NCBI GenBank assembly: GCA_031415655.1
Contig: JANOSD010000159.1
Location: forward strand, 1-64,000
From: JAKOVR01 sp031415655
Lineage (GTDB): Bacteria > Actinomycetota > Acidimicrobiia > Acidimicrobiales > Acidimicrobilacustridaceae
Direction: 5' to 3'
DNA length: 64,000 nt
How positions within the stretch are numbered: position 1 is the stretch's first letter; each line of letters begins with the position of its first letter. A program made the translations under genes and the position numbers. Under the pieces are notes generated by a model. That model was given only the letters and a program-made list of their open reading frames with translations, was not told where the DNA came from and did not search any database. Positions 49,203-58,222 of the stretch are shown here, one piece after another.

Positions 49203-52040
49203 ATGGTCGACAAGATCGTGATTCGCGGCGCACGCGAACACAACCTCCGCAACCTGTCCCTCGAGCTGCCCCGCGACTCGCTCATCGTGTTCACGGGGCT
49301 GTCCGGCTCCGGCAAGAGCAGCCTGGCCTTCGACACCATTTATGCCGAGGGTCAACGTCGCTACGTTGAGTCGCTGTCGGCCTACGCCCGGCAGTTCCTC
49401 GGCCAGCCCGAGAAACCCGACGTCGATTTCATCGAGGGGCTGTCTCCCGCCATCTCCATCGACCAGAAAAGCGCTTCGCGTAACCCTCGCTCCACGGTGG
49501 GCACCGTCACCGAAATCTATGACTACCTCCGCTTGCTCTTCGCTCGCGCCGGGGTGGCCCATTGCCCCGACGATGGCACGTTGATCACTCGGCAGACCCC
49601 GCAGCAGATCGTCGATCGGATCATGGACCTGCCCGAGGGCAGTCGGTTCGAGGTGTTGGCCCCCGTCGTGCGAGGACGCAAGGGCACGTATGAGACCCTC
49701 CTCACCGACCTCGCCACCCAAGGGTTCGCCCGAGCCCGAGTTGATGGCGTGGTGCACGATCTCACCGACAAGATCGATCTCGCCCGTTACGAGATGCACA
49801 CCATTGAAGTGGTGGTCGACCGACTCGTCCGCAAGAAGGGCGTTGAGCGGCGGCTCACCGACTCCCTCGAGACCGCGCTTCGCCTGGCCGACGGCATCGC
49901 CGAGGTGCAGCTCGTTCCAAAAGATGGCGAGGAGCTGGCCTTCGACCGGCTCACCTTTAGCCAACACCAAGCCTGTCTTACCTGTGGCAAGAGCTACGAA
50001 CCCCTGGCGCCGCGCAATTTCTCGTTCAACTCGCCCTATGGCGCTTGCCCGGCCTGCGATGGTCTCGGCACCCGTTTCGAAGTTGATCCGGAGCTCGTTG
50101 TTCCGAATCCGGATCTTTCGGTTGCCGACGGTGCGCTGGCGCCGTGGGCCAGCGGGCACGCCAAGTATTTCCACAAGTTGCTGGAAAGCGTGTGCGAGGC
50201 GCATGAGATCGCCCACGATGAGCCGTTCGCCAACCTGCCCAAGAAACAACAGAAGCTTCTTCTCTATGGCCTGGCTGGCAAGCAGGTGCTGGTGAAGTAC
50301 CGGAATCGCTACGGCCGGTCCCGGCAGTACTCCGCCAAATACGAAGGCGTCATCCCGTGGCTCCAACGCCGACACAGCGAATCGGAAAGCGATAACCAGC
50401 GAGAACAGATCGAGGGCTACATGCGTGAGGTGAGCTGCGGCACCTGTGACGGCGCTCGGCTCAATCCGCTGGCGCTGGCGGTAACGCTCGGCAAACACAC
50501 CATTGCCGACCTCTGCGGCCTCTCCATCCGTGATGCCGCCGCCGCCGTGTCCGCCCTTGAGCTCGATGACCGCCAAGCCATGATCGCCGACCGTGTCGTG
50601 CGCGAGGTGAACGCCCGGCTGCAGTTCCTGCTCGACGTCGGGCTCGACTACCTCTCGCTCAGCCGCTCCGCCGCGACGCTGGCCGGAGGCGAGGCTCAGC
50701 GCATACGCCTGGCGTCACAGATAGGCAGCGGGCTCGTGGGCGTGTTGTACGTGCTCGACGAACCATCGATCGGCCTCCATCAACGAGACAACCACCGTCT
50801 CATCGAGACCCTCGAACGGCTTCGCGACATCGGCAACACCGTGCTGGGGGTGGAGCACGACGAAGACACGATCCGCGCCGCCGACCATGTCGTCGACATC
50901 GGCCCCGGGGCCGGCGAACACGGCGGGGCGGTGGTGTTCGAAGGCTCGGTGAAGGGACTGCTGCGTTCGAAGGCGTCGGTTACGGGGCAGTACCTGTCTG
51001 GCAAACGCAAGATCGAGGTGCCGCAGATGCGCCGCCCACGAGGCGAAGAACAGTTGCTGATCCGCGGCGCCAGGGAGCACAACCTCCAGGGCATCGATGT
51101 GGCGATTCCCCTCGGACTGTTCGTGGCCGTCACCGGCGTGTCGGGTTCGGGGAAGTCCACCCTGATCAACGACATCCTCTTGCGCTCGCTCATGCAGCGG
51201 ATCTACCACTCCAAGACGCCACCCGGTCGACACACGGCAGTCGACGGATGGGAGTCCATTGACAAGTTGATCTCGATCGACCAGTCACCGATCGGGCGAA
51301 CCCCACGGTCCAACGCAGCCACCTACACCGGGGTGTTCGATCATGTGCGCAAGCTGCTGGCCCAGTCGCCAGAGGCCAAGATCCGTGGCTACCAACCGGG
51401 AAGGTTCTCGTTCAACGTGGCCGGAGGCCGGTGCGAGGCATGCGCCGGCGACGGCACCATCAAGATCGAGATGCACTTCCTGCCTGACGTGTACGTGCCG
51501 TGCGAAGTGTGCAAGGGCGCCCGCTACAACCGCGACACCCTTGACGTGGAGTTCAAGGGGAAAAACGTGGCAGAGGTGCTCGACATGCCCTGCGGCGAAG
51601 CGGTCGAGTTCTTCGCCAATCAACCGGCCATCCGGCGCCATATGCAAACGCTGGTCGACGTTGGGCTCGGCTACGTACGCTTGGGGCAACCGGCGCCCAC
51701 GTTGTCCGGAGGGGAAGCGCAACGGGTGAAGTTGGCCAGCGAACTCGCCAAACGGGCCACCGGACACACCGTATACGTGCTCGACGAGCCCACCACCGGG
51801 TTGCACTTCGAAGACACCCGCAAGCTGCTCACGGTGCTGGGACGCCTGGTTGATCAGGGAAACTCGGTCATCGTGATCGAACACAATCTCGACGTGATCA
51901 AAACGGCGGACTGGATCATCGACCTTGGCCCCGAGGGGGGTTCGGGCGGCGGGTTTATCGTCGCCGAAGGAACTCCCGAAGACGTGGCTCTGGTGGCCGG
52001 CAGCCACACCGGCCACTTCTTGGGCCCGCTACTCATGTGA
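49203..52040 (+). CDS. uvrA: Excinuclease ABC subunit A
   Basis: Damage-recognition ATPase, 945 aa, two ABC modules. First Walker A GLSGSGKSSLAFDT with zinc finger CLTCGKSYEP and CPACDGLG, signature LAGGEAQRIRLASQIG and Walker B YVLDEPSIGLH. Second Walker A GVSGSGKSTLINDI with zinc finger CEACAGDG and CEVCKGARYN, signature LSGGEAQRVKLASELA and Walker B YVLDEPTTGLHFED. All motifs intact. It is not in one operon with uvrB: a membrane-protein gene lies between, and both uvr genes have their own leaderless promoter. Confidence 0.98.
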   Translation: MVDKIVIRGAREHNLRNLSLELPRDSLIVFTGLSGSGKSSLAFDTIYAEGQRRYVESLSAYARQFLGQPEKPDVDFIEGLSPAISIDQKSASRNPRSTVGTVTEIYDYLRLLFARAGVAHCPDDGTLITRQTPQQIVDRIMDLPEGSRFEVLAPVVRGRKGTYETLLTDLATQGFARARVDGVVHDLTDKIDLARYEMHTIEVVVDRLVRKKGVERRLTDSLETALRLADGIAEVQLVPKDGEELAFDRLTFSQHQACLTCGKSYEPLAPRNFSFNSPYGACPACDGLGTRFEVDPELVVPNPDLSVADGALAPWASGHAKYFHKLLESVCEAHEIAHDEPFANLPKKQQKLLLYGLAGKQVLVKYRNRYGRSRQYSAKYEGVIPWLQRRHSESESDNQREQIEGYMREVSCGTCDGARLNPLALAVTLGKHTIADLCGLSIRDAAAAVSALELDDRQAMIADRVVREVNARLQFLLDVGLDYLSLSRSAATLAGGEAQRIRLASQIGSGLVGVLYVLDEPSIGLHQRDNHRLIETLERLRDIGNTVLGVEHDEDTIRAADHVVDIGPGAGEHGGAVVFEGSVKGLLRSKASVTGQYLSGKRKIEVPQMRRPRGEEQLLIRGAREHNLQGIDVAIPLGLFVAVTGVSGSGKSTLINDILLRSLMQRIYHSKTPPGRHTAVDGWESIDKLISIDQSPIGRTPRSNAATYTGVFDHVRKLLAQSPEAKIRGYQPGRFSFNVAGGRCEACAGDGTIKIEMHFLPDVYVPCEVCKGARYNRDTLDVEFKGKNVAEVLDMPCGEAVEFFANQPAIRRHMQTLVDVGLGYVRLGQPAPTLSGGEAQRVKLASELAKRATGHTVYVLDEPTTGLHFEDTRKLLTVLGRLVDQGNSVIVIEHNLDVIKTADWIIDLGPEGGSGGGFIVAEGTPEDVALVAGSHTGHFLGPLLM

Positions 52041-52095
52041 GTGGCCGCTTCGCCGTCGCCGCCGAACCACGGCCCGAACCGGTTGACGAAACTGT

Positions 52096-53217
52096 TCAGG
52101 TGATGGCGAGCATGCGATTCAGCGCCACTCGGGCGTTGGCGGCGGTCTCCGGATCGACGGTGATCTGGTTGACCACCGTTCCCTCGACCAGCCCTTCCAG
52201 CACCCACGCCAAATGCGGTGCATCGATGCGGAACATCGTGGAGCACGGGCAGATCAGCGGATCGAGCGACACGATCGTCTTGTCGGGGTGTTCGGCGGCC
52301 AGCCGGTTCACGAGGTGGATCTCCGTTCCTATCGCGATCGCCGATCCTGCCGGTGCCGCTTCCACCTGACGAATGATGAAGTCGGTTGACCCCACATGGT
52401 CGGCGACCTGGCAGGTTTCGTGGGCGCACTCCGGGTGAGTGATCACGATTCCGGCGGGGTTCGCCGCCCGGAAGCTCGCCACGTGCGCCGTGGTAAAGCG
52501 CTGATGCACCGAGCAATGGCCCTTCCAGAGCAGGAACGTGGCGTCTTTCATCGACACCTCATCGAGCCCACCGTTTTCCTGCCTCGGATTCCACACCCGC
52601 ATCTGGGACTCGTCGAAGCCGAGGGCGACGCCGGTGTTTCGCCCGAGATGCTGGTCCGGGAAGAACAGAACCTGCCGGCCGCCAGCGCCAGTGTCGGCGA
52701 AACGGCCGATGCTGAGCGCCCATTCCAACACCGCTTTGGCGTTGGTGGAGGTGCAGACCGCGCCACCGTGGGTGCCGACGAACGCCTTCAGCGCCGCCGA
52801 CGAGTTCATGTAGGTGATGGGTATCACTCGTTCGATGTCGGTGACGGCCGCGAGTTGATCCCAGCATTCCTCCACCTCGTCGAGGTCGGCCATGTCGGCC
52901 ATCGAGCAGCCGGCGTTGAGGTCGGGGAGGATCACCTGCTGGTGGTCACCGGTGAGGATGTCGGCCGATTCCGCCATGAAATGCACACCGCAGAACACGA
53001 TGTAGTCGGCTTCGGGGTGTTCTTGTGCCAGCACCGACAAGCGGTACGAATCGCCGCGAGCATCGGCCCACTGCATCACTTCGTCTCGCTGGTAATGATG
53101 ACCAAGGATGAAAACTCGTGAGCCGAGTTCGGCCTTGGCCGCCTCGATCCGCTGCGAGAGCTCGTCGGTTGTCATCGTGGTGTACTGCTCGGGGAGCGGT
53201 CGCTGTAGTCGCAACAT
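52096..53217 (-). CDS. nadA: Quinolinate synthase
   Basis: Condenses iminoaspartate with DHAP to quinolinate in NAD synthesis; a 4Fe-4S enzyme. 373 aa. Motifs FILGHHYQRDEVMQWAD, VFCGVHFMAESA, LPDLNAGCSMADM (first cluster Cys), THPECAHETCQ (second) and LDPLICPCSTM (third). The start ATG has GGAGG about 15 bases upstream; an internal ATG (MTTDELSQRI, 14 residues later) is possible. No nadB or nadC in the window. Confidence 0.96.
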   Translation of the reverse strand: MLRLQRPLPEQYTTMTTDELSQRIEAAKAELGSRVFILGHHYQRDEVMQWADARGDSYRLSVLAQEHPEADYIVFCGVHFMAESADILTGDHQQVILPDLNAGCSMADMADLDEVEECWDQLAAVTDIERVIPITYMNSSAALKAFVGTHGGAVCTSTNAKAVLEWALSIGRFADTGAGGRQVLFFPDQHLGRNTGVALGFDESQMRVWNPRQENGGLDEVSMKDATFLLWKGHCSVHQRFTTAHVASFRAANPAGIVITHPECAHETCQVADHVGSTDFIIRQVEAAPAGSAIAIGTEIHLVNRLAAEHPDKTIVSLDPLICPCSTMFRIDAPHLAWVLEGLVEGTVVNQITVDPETAANARVALNRMLAIT

Positions 53218-53439
53218 GGGTGGTGCCTCCAGGGAGGATGTTCCGAATTACTGACCGGTGGGGGCAGCCTGGTCGCCACGCCACGGGGATGTCGGTCTTC
53301 GGAAGTTGATGAGTACCGGATACCAGGCCGGTGAGAGCATCATACGACCCCGAGCCCCGTCGTGCGCGACAAGATCACGCAAATCATCTCGTGGTGCCGT
53401 TTACCGCCATGGGCGGGATTCGGTGGGGTGGCGCCGCCG

Positions 53440-53445
53440 TACGAT
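53440..53445 (+). promoter_or_regulatory. -10 box TACGAT, leaderless start of uvrC
   Basis: TACGAT ends six bases before GTG 53452 and decides between this start and an in-frame upstream one at 53362. Confidence 0.55.
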
Positions 53446-53451
53446 GGAGGG

Positions 53452-55308
53452 GTGGTTGCCCGTCCCCCCACCGGTTCGATCCCGGAGACCCCTGGTTCGT
53501 ACCAGTTCAAGGATGGCGAAGGTCGCGTCATCTATGTAGGGAAGGCCAAAAGCCTGCGACAGCGACTTTCGAACTACTTCCAGAATCCGGTGAATCTCCC
53601 GCCTCGCACCCAGCAGATGGTGGCCACCGCCGAGTCGGTGGAGTGGATCGAGGTGCGCAACGAGGTAGAAGCGTTGATGCTGGAGTACTCGCTCATCCAG
53701 CGCCACAAACCTCGGTTCAACGTTCGTTACCGCGACGACAAGAGTTACCCCTATCTCGCCGTGACCACCGACGACGAGTGGCCGCGAGCGATGGTGATGC
53801 GCGGAGCCAAACGTAAAGGGGTCCGCTACTTCGGGCCTTACGCCCAGGCCTACGCCATTCGCGAGACGCTCGACCTTCTCCTCCGGACGTTTCCGATCCG
53901 CACCTGCTCCGACGCCAAGTTGCTGCGCCATCAGCGGCTCGGCCGGCCGTGTTTGCTGTTCCATATCGAGAAGTGCGCGGGTCCGTGCGTGGGCGAGATC
54001 GATGCGATCGGCTACCAGAAACTCGTCGACGATCTGCTGTCGTTCCTCGACGGCGACACCTCGGAGGTACTGGCGCAGTTGGAAGCCGCAATGTTGGCGG
54101 CGGCCGACGGGCTCGAGTTCGAGCAGGCGGCACGTTTACGCGACCGGCTCACCAACGTGCGCAAGGCAGTTGAGAAACAGCAGATGGTGCTCGAACGCCC
54201 CGAAGACCTCGACGTGGTGGGGATCGCCGGCGACGAACTCGAAGCCGCCGCACAGGTGTTTTTCGTGCGCCGAGGGCGGGTGGTGGGCCGCAACGGTTTC
54301 GTGGTGGAGCGCTCCGAGGACCTCACCGACAACGAACTGATCGATCGGGTGCTCGAACGGCTCTATGCCGATCCGCCCATCCTTGGCATCCCAAAACAGG
54401 TGCTCGTTCCCGATTCCTCTGCCAACCCTGGCCTTTATGAGGAATGGCTCACTGAGCAGCGGGGGAGTGCCGTCACCGTTCGCATTCCCCAACGGGGCGA
54501 CAAACGGGCCCTGATGGAAACCGTCGTCCAGAACGCTCGGGAGGAGTTCAACCGTCACCGGCTGAAACGGGCGGGCGATCACAATGCTCGGGCCCGGGCG
54601 CTCAACGACCTCCAAGCCTGGCTCGACCTTCCCGACGCTCCGCTGCGCATCGAGTGTTACGACATGAGCCACATCCAAGGTTCCGACTACGTCGGTTCCA
54701 TGGTGGTAGTGGAAGACGGCCTCCCCAAGAAGTCCGAGTACCGGCGTTTCAAGGTGAACGTGCCCGGCAACGACGACTTCGCGGCGATGGAAGAAGTGCT
54801 CACCCGTCGGCTCACGGCCTACCTCGCCGACCGCGACAAACCGGTGGAGGAGCGTGGCAAGTTCTCGTACCCACCACAACTGCTCCTCGTCGACGGTGGG
54901 AAGGGCCAGCTGTCGGTGGCCGTTCGAGTGCTCGAAACGCTCGGTCTCACCGAAGAGATCCCGTGCGCGTCGCTGGCCAAACGATTCGAGGAGGTGTTCC
55001 TCCCCGGCGAGAGCGAGGCGGTGGAGATTCCTCGCGGATCCGAAGCGTTGTTTCTCCTGCAGCGCATACGCGATGAGGCCCACCGGTTCGCAATTTCCTT
55101 CCACCGCGAACGGCGCGGCAAACGCATGACGACGTCGGTGCTCGACGAAATCCCCGGGCTCGGCGACGCCCGCAAGAAACGTTTGGTGCAGGAGCTAGGC
55201 GGGGTCGGGGCAGTGAAAAAGGCCTCACTGGAAAGCCTGCAATCACTTACCTGGCTTCCCGACACCGTGGCCGTAGCGGTCCACACGAAAATCCACACTC
55301 CACGCTGA
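53452..55308 (+). CDS. uvrC: Excinuclease ABC subunit C
   Basis: Dual-incision nuclease of nucleotide excision repair, 618 aa. The N-terminal GIY-YIG nuclease (PGSYQFKDGEGRVIYVGKAK) cuts 3'. The Cys-rich region IRTCSDAKLLRHQRLGRPCLLFHIEKCAGPC follows, then the UVR motif (FEQAARLRDRLTNVRKAVE). The RNase H-like nuclease for the 5' cut has IECYDMSHIQGSDYVGSMVV and LLLVDGGKGQL, and a C-terminal helix-hairpin-helix pair follows (LDEIPGLGDARKKRLVQELGG). GTG 53452 sits on the leaderless promoter. Confidence 0.97.
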   Translation: MVARPPTGSIPETPGSYQFKDGEGRVIYVGKAKSLRQRLSNYFQNPVNLPPRTQQMVATAESVEWIEVRNEVEALMLEYSLIQRHKPRFNVRYRDDKSYPYLAVTTDDEWPRAMVMRGAKRKGVRYFGPYAQAYAIRETLDLLLRTFPIRTCSDAKLLRHQRLGRPCLLFHIEKCAGPCVGEIDAIGYQKLVDDLLSFLDGDTSEVLAQLEAAMLAAADGLEFEQAARLRDRLTNVRKAVEKQQMVLERPEDLDVVGIAGDELEAAAQVFFVRRGRVVGRNGFVVERSEDLTDNELIDRVLERLYADPPILGIPKQVLVPDSSANPGLYEEWLTEQRGSAVTVRIPQRGDKRALMETVVQNAREEFNRHRLKRAGDHNARARALNDLQAWLDLPDAPLRIECYDMSHIQGSDYVGSMVVVEDGLPKKSEYRRFKVNVPGNDDFAAMEEVLTRRLTAYLADRDKPVEERGKFSYPPQLLLVDGGKGQLSVAVRVLETLGLTEEIPCASLAKRFEEVFLPGESEAVEIPRGSEALFLLQRIRDEAHRFAISFHRERRGKRMTTSVLDEIPGLGDARKKRLVQELGGVGAVKKASLESLQSLTWLPDTVAVAVHTKIHTPR

Positions 55309-55353
55309 ACTGGGGCTCCCGGGTATCGGCGCAAGGGGAAACGGCGGGCGCGT

Positions 55354-56088
55354 TCAGGTGCGTTGGGCCACCAACACCATGAGTCGCGGGTATGCCGCCG
55401 CCGCGGCGTAACTCTCGGACCGTTCGAGGAACTCGGGGGGAGGCGCTGGTTCGAGCAGCTGTTCGATCGCCAACCCATGCTCGATGAGTGCGTTCACGTA
55501 GCGGCCGAGGGGTCGGTGAACGAAACGGATGTGCACCCCCCGCTCCACCTCCTCCACCACCTCTGTTGCATCCAGATAGGGACCAAGGCGCCAGTACTGC
55601 TCCGGCGGATCCACCATGTGATCGTCGATCCAGGCGCTGCCCGGCGTCTGCAGGATCGGATGATTGAGGAACAGCACAAAGCGTCCGCCCGGACGCAGCA
55701 CTCGAGCCACCTCGGCGATTGCGTCATCGATGTGGTCAAGATGTTCGAACACCAGACACGCCACCACGCAGTCAAACATTGCCGATCCTGCGGCGAGCCC
55801 CTCCGCGTCGGCTTGCACATAGGCCGGGCCCCCGGAGCGGGAACTGGCCTCGACGATCTGCGCGCCGGTCGGATCCATGCCCACCACCGACGCCCCGTGA
55901 GCGGCGGCAATGGCCCGTGCCACCTGCCCCTCTCCGGTGCCGACCTCGAGCACCCGGTGCGCTCCGGCAGTGAGTTCAACCGCCAAAGGGAGGATCTGGT
56001 GCTCATATTCAGGGTCCGCGCCGTCGGTGAAGTTTTCCTGCCACCACGCCGCATGGCGTTCCCACAGTTGTCGATTCTCCGCGCTCAC
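55354..56088 (-). CDS. Class I SAM-dependent methyltransferase
   Basis: 244 aa. Motif I VLEVGTGEGQVARAIAAAHG, acidic residue VVGMDPTGAQI, motif II FDCVVACLVFEHLDHI, post-II LRPGGRFVLFLNHP. The region after it (IDDHMVDPPEQYWRLGPYLDATEVVEEVERGVHIRFVHRPLG) is typical of the methyltransferase 11 group that acts on small molecules; the substrate is unknown. GTG start at 56088. It lies between uvrC and rapZ on the opposite strand, interrupting the usual uvrC-rapZ pair. A CATGAT six bases before the start may be a weak leaderless -10. Confidence 0.88.
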   Translation of the reverse strand: MSAENRQLWERHAAWWQENFTDGADPEYEHQILPLAVELTAGAHRVLEVGTGEGQVARAIAAAHGASVVGMDPTGAQIVEASSRSGGPAYVQADAEGLAAGSAMFDCVVACLVFEHLDHIDDAIAEVARVLRPGGRFVLFLNHPILQTPGSAWIDDHMVDPPEQYWRLGPYLDATEVVEEVERGVHIRFVHRPLGRYVNALIEHGLAIEQLLEPAPPPEFLERSESYAAAAAYPRLMVLVAQRT

Positions 56089-56153
56089 CGCACCATCATG
56101 GCGGTCGGCAGCGCACGAATCGGAACGTGGACAGCGTTGTCACTGCTCGTCCC

Positions 56154-56159
56154 TACACT
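56154..56159 (+). promoter_or_regulatory. -10 box TACACT, leaderless start of rapZ
   Basis: TACACT ends six bases before GTG 56166 and supports this start over an in-frame upstream one. Confidence 0.55.
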
Positions 56160-56165
56160 GACGGC

Positions 56166-57014
56166 GTGAGCGAGTTCGTGGTGATCACTGGATTGTCTGG
56201 GGCCGGCCGCTCCCAGGCCGGCGACATCCTGGAGGACCAGGGCTGGTTCGTGATCGACAACCTGCCCCCAAGTTTGATGCCCAAGGTGGCCGAGTTAGGC
56301 CAGGCCCCGGGCACCTTGAATCAGATCGTATTGGTGATCGGGGCGGGTCGTTACCACGAGGACGTCGTACCTGGGCTTGCCGCCGTGCGGGCACAGGGGT
56401 CACGGGTGCGCATCCTTTACCTGGAAGCGTCAACCGACGTCCTTGTCCGACGCTACGAAAGCACTCGTAGGCGCCACCCGCTGGCAGTCGACCGCACCTT
56501 GGCGGAAGCAATCGATGCCGAGCGCACGCTTCTCGAACCCGTGCGAGCCGAGGCCGATGTGGTTGTCGACACGTCGGAACTCAACGTCCATCAACTGCGA
56601 GACCGCATCCTCGACCTGTTCGGGGGCGAAATTCCCGATAGCGGAATGCGTACCACGATCACCTCATTCGGGTTCAAACACGGGCTGCCGTTAGACACCG
56701 ACGTCGTGCTCGACTGCCGCTTCCTCCCGAACCCCTATTGGGTGGAACACCTACGGGACCTCACCGGACTCGATGCGCCGGTGCGGGAGTACGTGCTCGG
56801 CCAAGAAGCCACCGGCGAGTTCCTTGAGGCCCTCGATCGGCTCTTCCAACTCCTGCTGCCGGCCTTTGTGGCCGAGGGGAAGGCATACCTCACGATCGCC
56901 TTCGGATGTACCGGTGGCCATCATCGGTCGGTGGCGATCGCCGAAGAAGTGGCTACTCGGCTGCAGGCGTTTGGGTTCCCACCCAAGGTGAACCACCGCG
57001 ACATCAGCCGCTGA
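56166..57014 (+). CDS. rapZ: RapZ/YvcJ-family nucleotide-binding protein
   Basis: 282 aa. N-terminal P-loop domain with Walker A VITGLSGAGRSQAGDILED (Arg where most have Lys-Ser in GxGKS) and the family signature GWFVIDNLPPSLMP. The C-terminal domain has FGFKHGLPLDTDVVLDCRFLPNPYW, TIAFGCTGGHHRSVAIAEE. In E. coli RapZ delivers the small RNA GlmZ to RNase E and senses glucosamine-6-phosphate; in Gram-positives (YvcJ) the role is less clear. In other Actinobacteria it is followed by yvcK and whiA, but here gap follows directly after 120 bases. Confidence 0.93.
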   Translation: MSEFVVITGLSGAGRSQAGDILEDQGWFVIDNLPPSLMPKVAELGQAPGTLNQIVLVIGAGRYHEDVVPGLAAVRAQGSRVRILYLEASTDVLVRRYESTRRRHPLAVDRTLAEAIDAERTLLEPVRAEADVVVDTSELNVHQLRDRILDLFGGEIPDSGMRTTITSFGFKHGLPLDTDVVLDCRFLPNPYWVEHLRDLTGLDAPVREYVLGQEATGEFLEALDRLFQLLLPAFVAEGKAYLTIAFGCTGGHHRSVAIAEEVATRLQAFGFPPKVNHRDISR

Positions 57015-57134
57015 CCGCCGACCGCCCAATCGGCTTGGGGTCGGGCAGATTGGCAAGAAGGGTCCGGCGTCTGCTCGTATACGGGGAGGCCCGACCGGGG
57101 CCGGCATCACTGGGGACCATCGGAGAGTTCAGCT

Positions 57135-58145
57135 ATGACCATTCGCGTCGGGGTAAACGGATTCGGCCGAATCGGCCGCAACTTCTATCGGGCCATCAAG
57201 GCGCAGGGCGCCGACATCGAGGTGGTGGCGGTCAACGATCTCGGATCGATCGAAACCATGGCGCACCTCCTTCGCTACGACTCGGTCATGGGGCGTTTCA
57301 AGGGCGAGGTCGAGGCTACGAGTGAGGGCATCAAGATCGACGGCCACACGGTGAAGGTACTCGCCGAGCGCAACCCCGCCGACCTTGGTTGGGGCGACCT
57401 CGGGGTCGACGTGGTGGTCGAGTCCACCGGCATCTTCACCACCCGCGACAAGGCCGCCGCCCACCTCGACGCCGGCGCCCCGTTCGTGATCGTGAGCGCT
57501 CCGTGTAACGAGGCCGATGCCACGTTCGTGGTGGGAGTGAACGACGACACGTTCGACGCCGCCACCCACAAGGTGGTCTCGAACGCGTCGTGCACCACCA
57601 ACTGCTTCGTGCCGATTATCAAAGTGCTCGACGACAACTTCGGGGTGGAGAAGGGTCTTATGACCACGGTCCACGCCTACACCGGTGATCAGTCGCTGGT
57701 CGATGGCCCCCACTCGGACCTTCGACGGGCCCGAGCCGCCGGGATCAACATCGTGCCATCGTCGACCGGCGCCGCCCGAGCCACCGGACTCGTACTCCAA
57801 TCCATGAAGGGCAAACTCGACGGCACCGCCCTTCGAGTGCCCGTTCCCGTTGGCAGCGTCACCGACTTCACCGGGGTGCTCAAGGCCGACGTCACCGTCG
57901 ATCAGGTGAACGAGGCCTTCCGGGCCGCCGCCGAGTCCGGCCCCTTGGCCAAGGTGCTCGACTACGCCGATTACGCCGTCGTCAGCTCCGACATCGTCGG
58001 ACAGGACGCATCGTGCACATTCGATGCCGACCTCACGATGGCGATGGGCAACCTCGTCAAGATTCTCGGCTGGTACGACAACGAGTGGGGCTACAGCAAC
58101 CGCCTCGTCGACCTCACCACGATTGTCGGCGCCGCCAACAAGTAA
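57135..58145 (+). CDS. gap: Glyceraldehyde-3-phosphate dehydrogenase
   Basis: 336 aa NAD-dependent glycolytic enzyme. NAD-binding VGVNGFGRIGRNFYRA and VAVNDLGSIETMAHLLRYDSV (Asp in the position that favours NAD), active site NASCTTNCFVPI with the catalytic Cys, His in VHAYTGDQSLVDG, and substrate-site SSTGAARATG. GGAGAG precedes the ATG. TATACG about 55 bases upstream may be part of its promoter. First of gap-pgk-tpiA. Confidence 0.97.
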   Translation: MTIRVGVNGFGRIGRNFYRAIKAQGADIEVVAVNDLGSIETMAHLLRYDSVMGRFKGEVEATSEGIKIDGHTVKVLAERNPADLGWGDLGVDVVVESTGIFTTRDKAAAHLDAGAPFVIVSAPCNEADATFVVGVNDDTFDAATHKVVSNASCTTNCFVPIIKVLDDNFGVEKGLMTTVHAYTGDQSLVDGPHSDLRRARAAGINIVPSSTGAARATGLVLQSMKGKLDGTALRVPVPVGSVTDFTGVLKADVTVDQVNEAFRAAAESGPLAKVLDYADYAVVSSDIVGQDASCTFDADLTMAMGNLVKILGWYDNEWGYSNRLVDLTTIVGAANK

Positions 58146-58222
58146 CCCTCAAACCCGCTGGGTGGACCGGGAGCCGAGAGGGCCCCCAGCCGCTCGTCGT
58201 GTTTACGTTCGCAAGGAGCCTC

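Noticed and set aside
48942..50576. 544-codon open frame antisense to uvrA
   Set aside because: It lies fully opposite well-conserved uvrA and the end of a membrane-protein gene; long antisense frames are common in GC-rich coding DNA and the translation has no recognisable motif.
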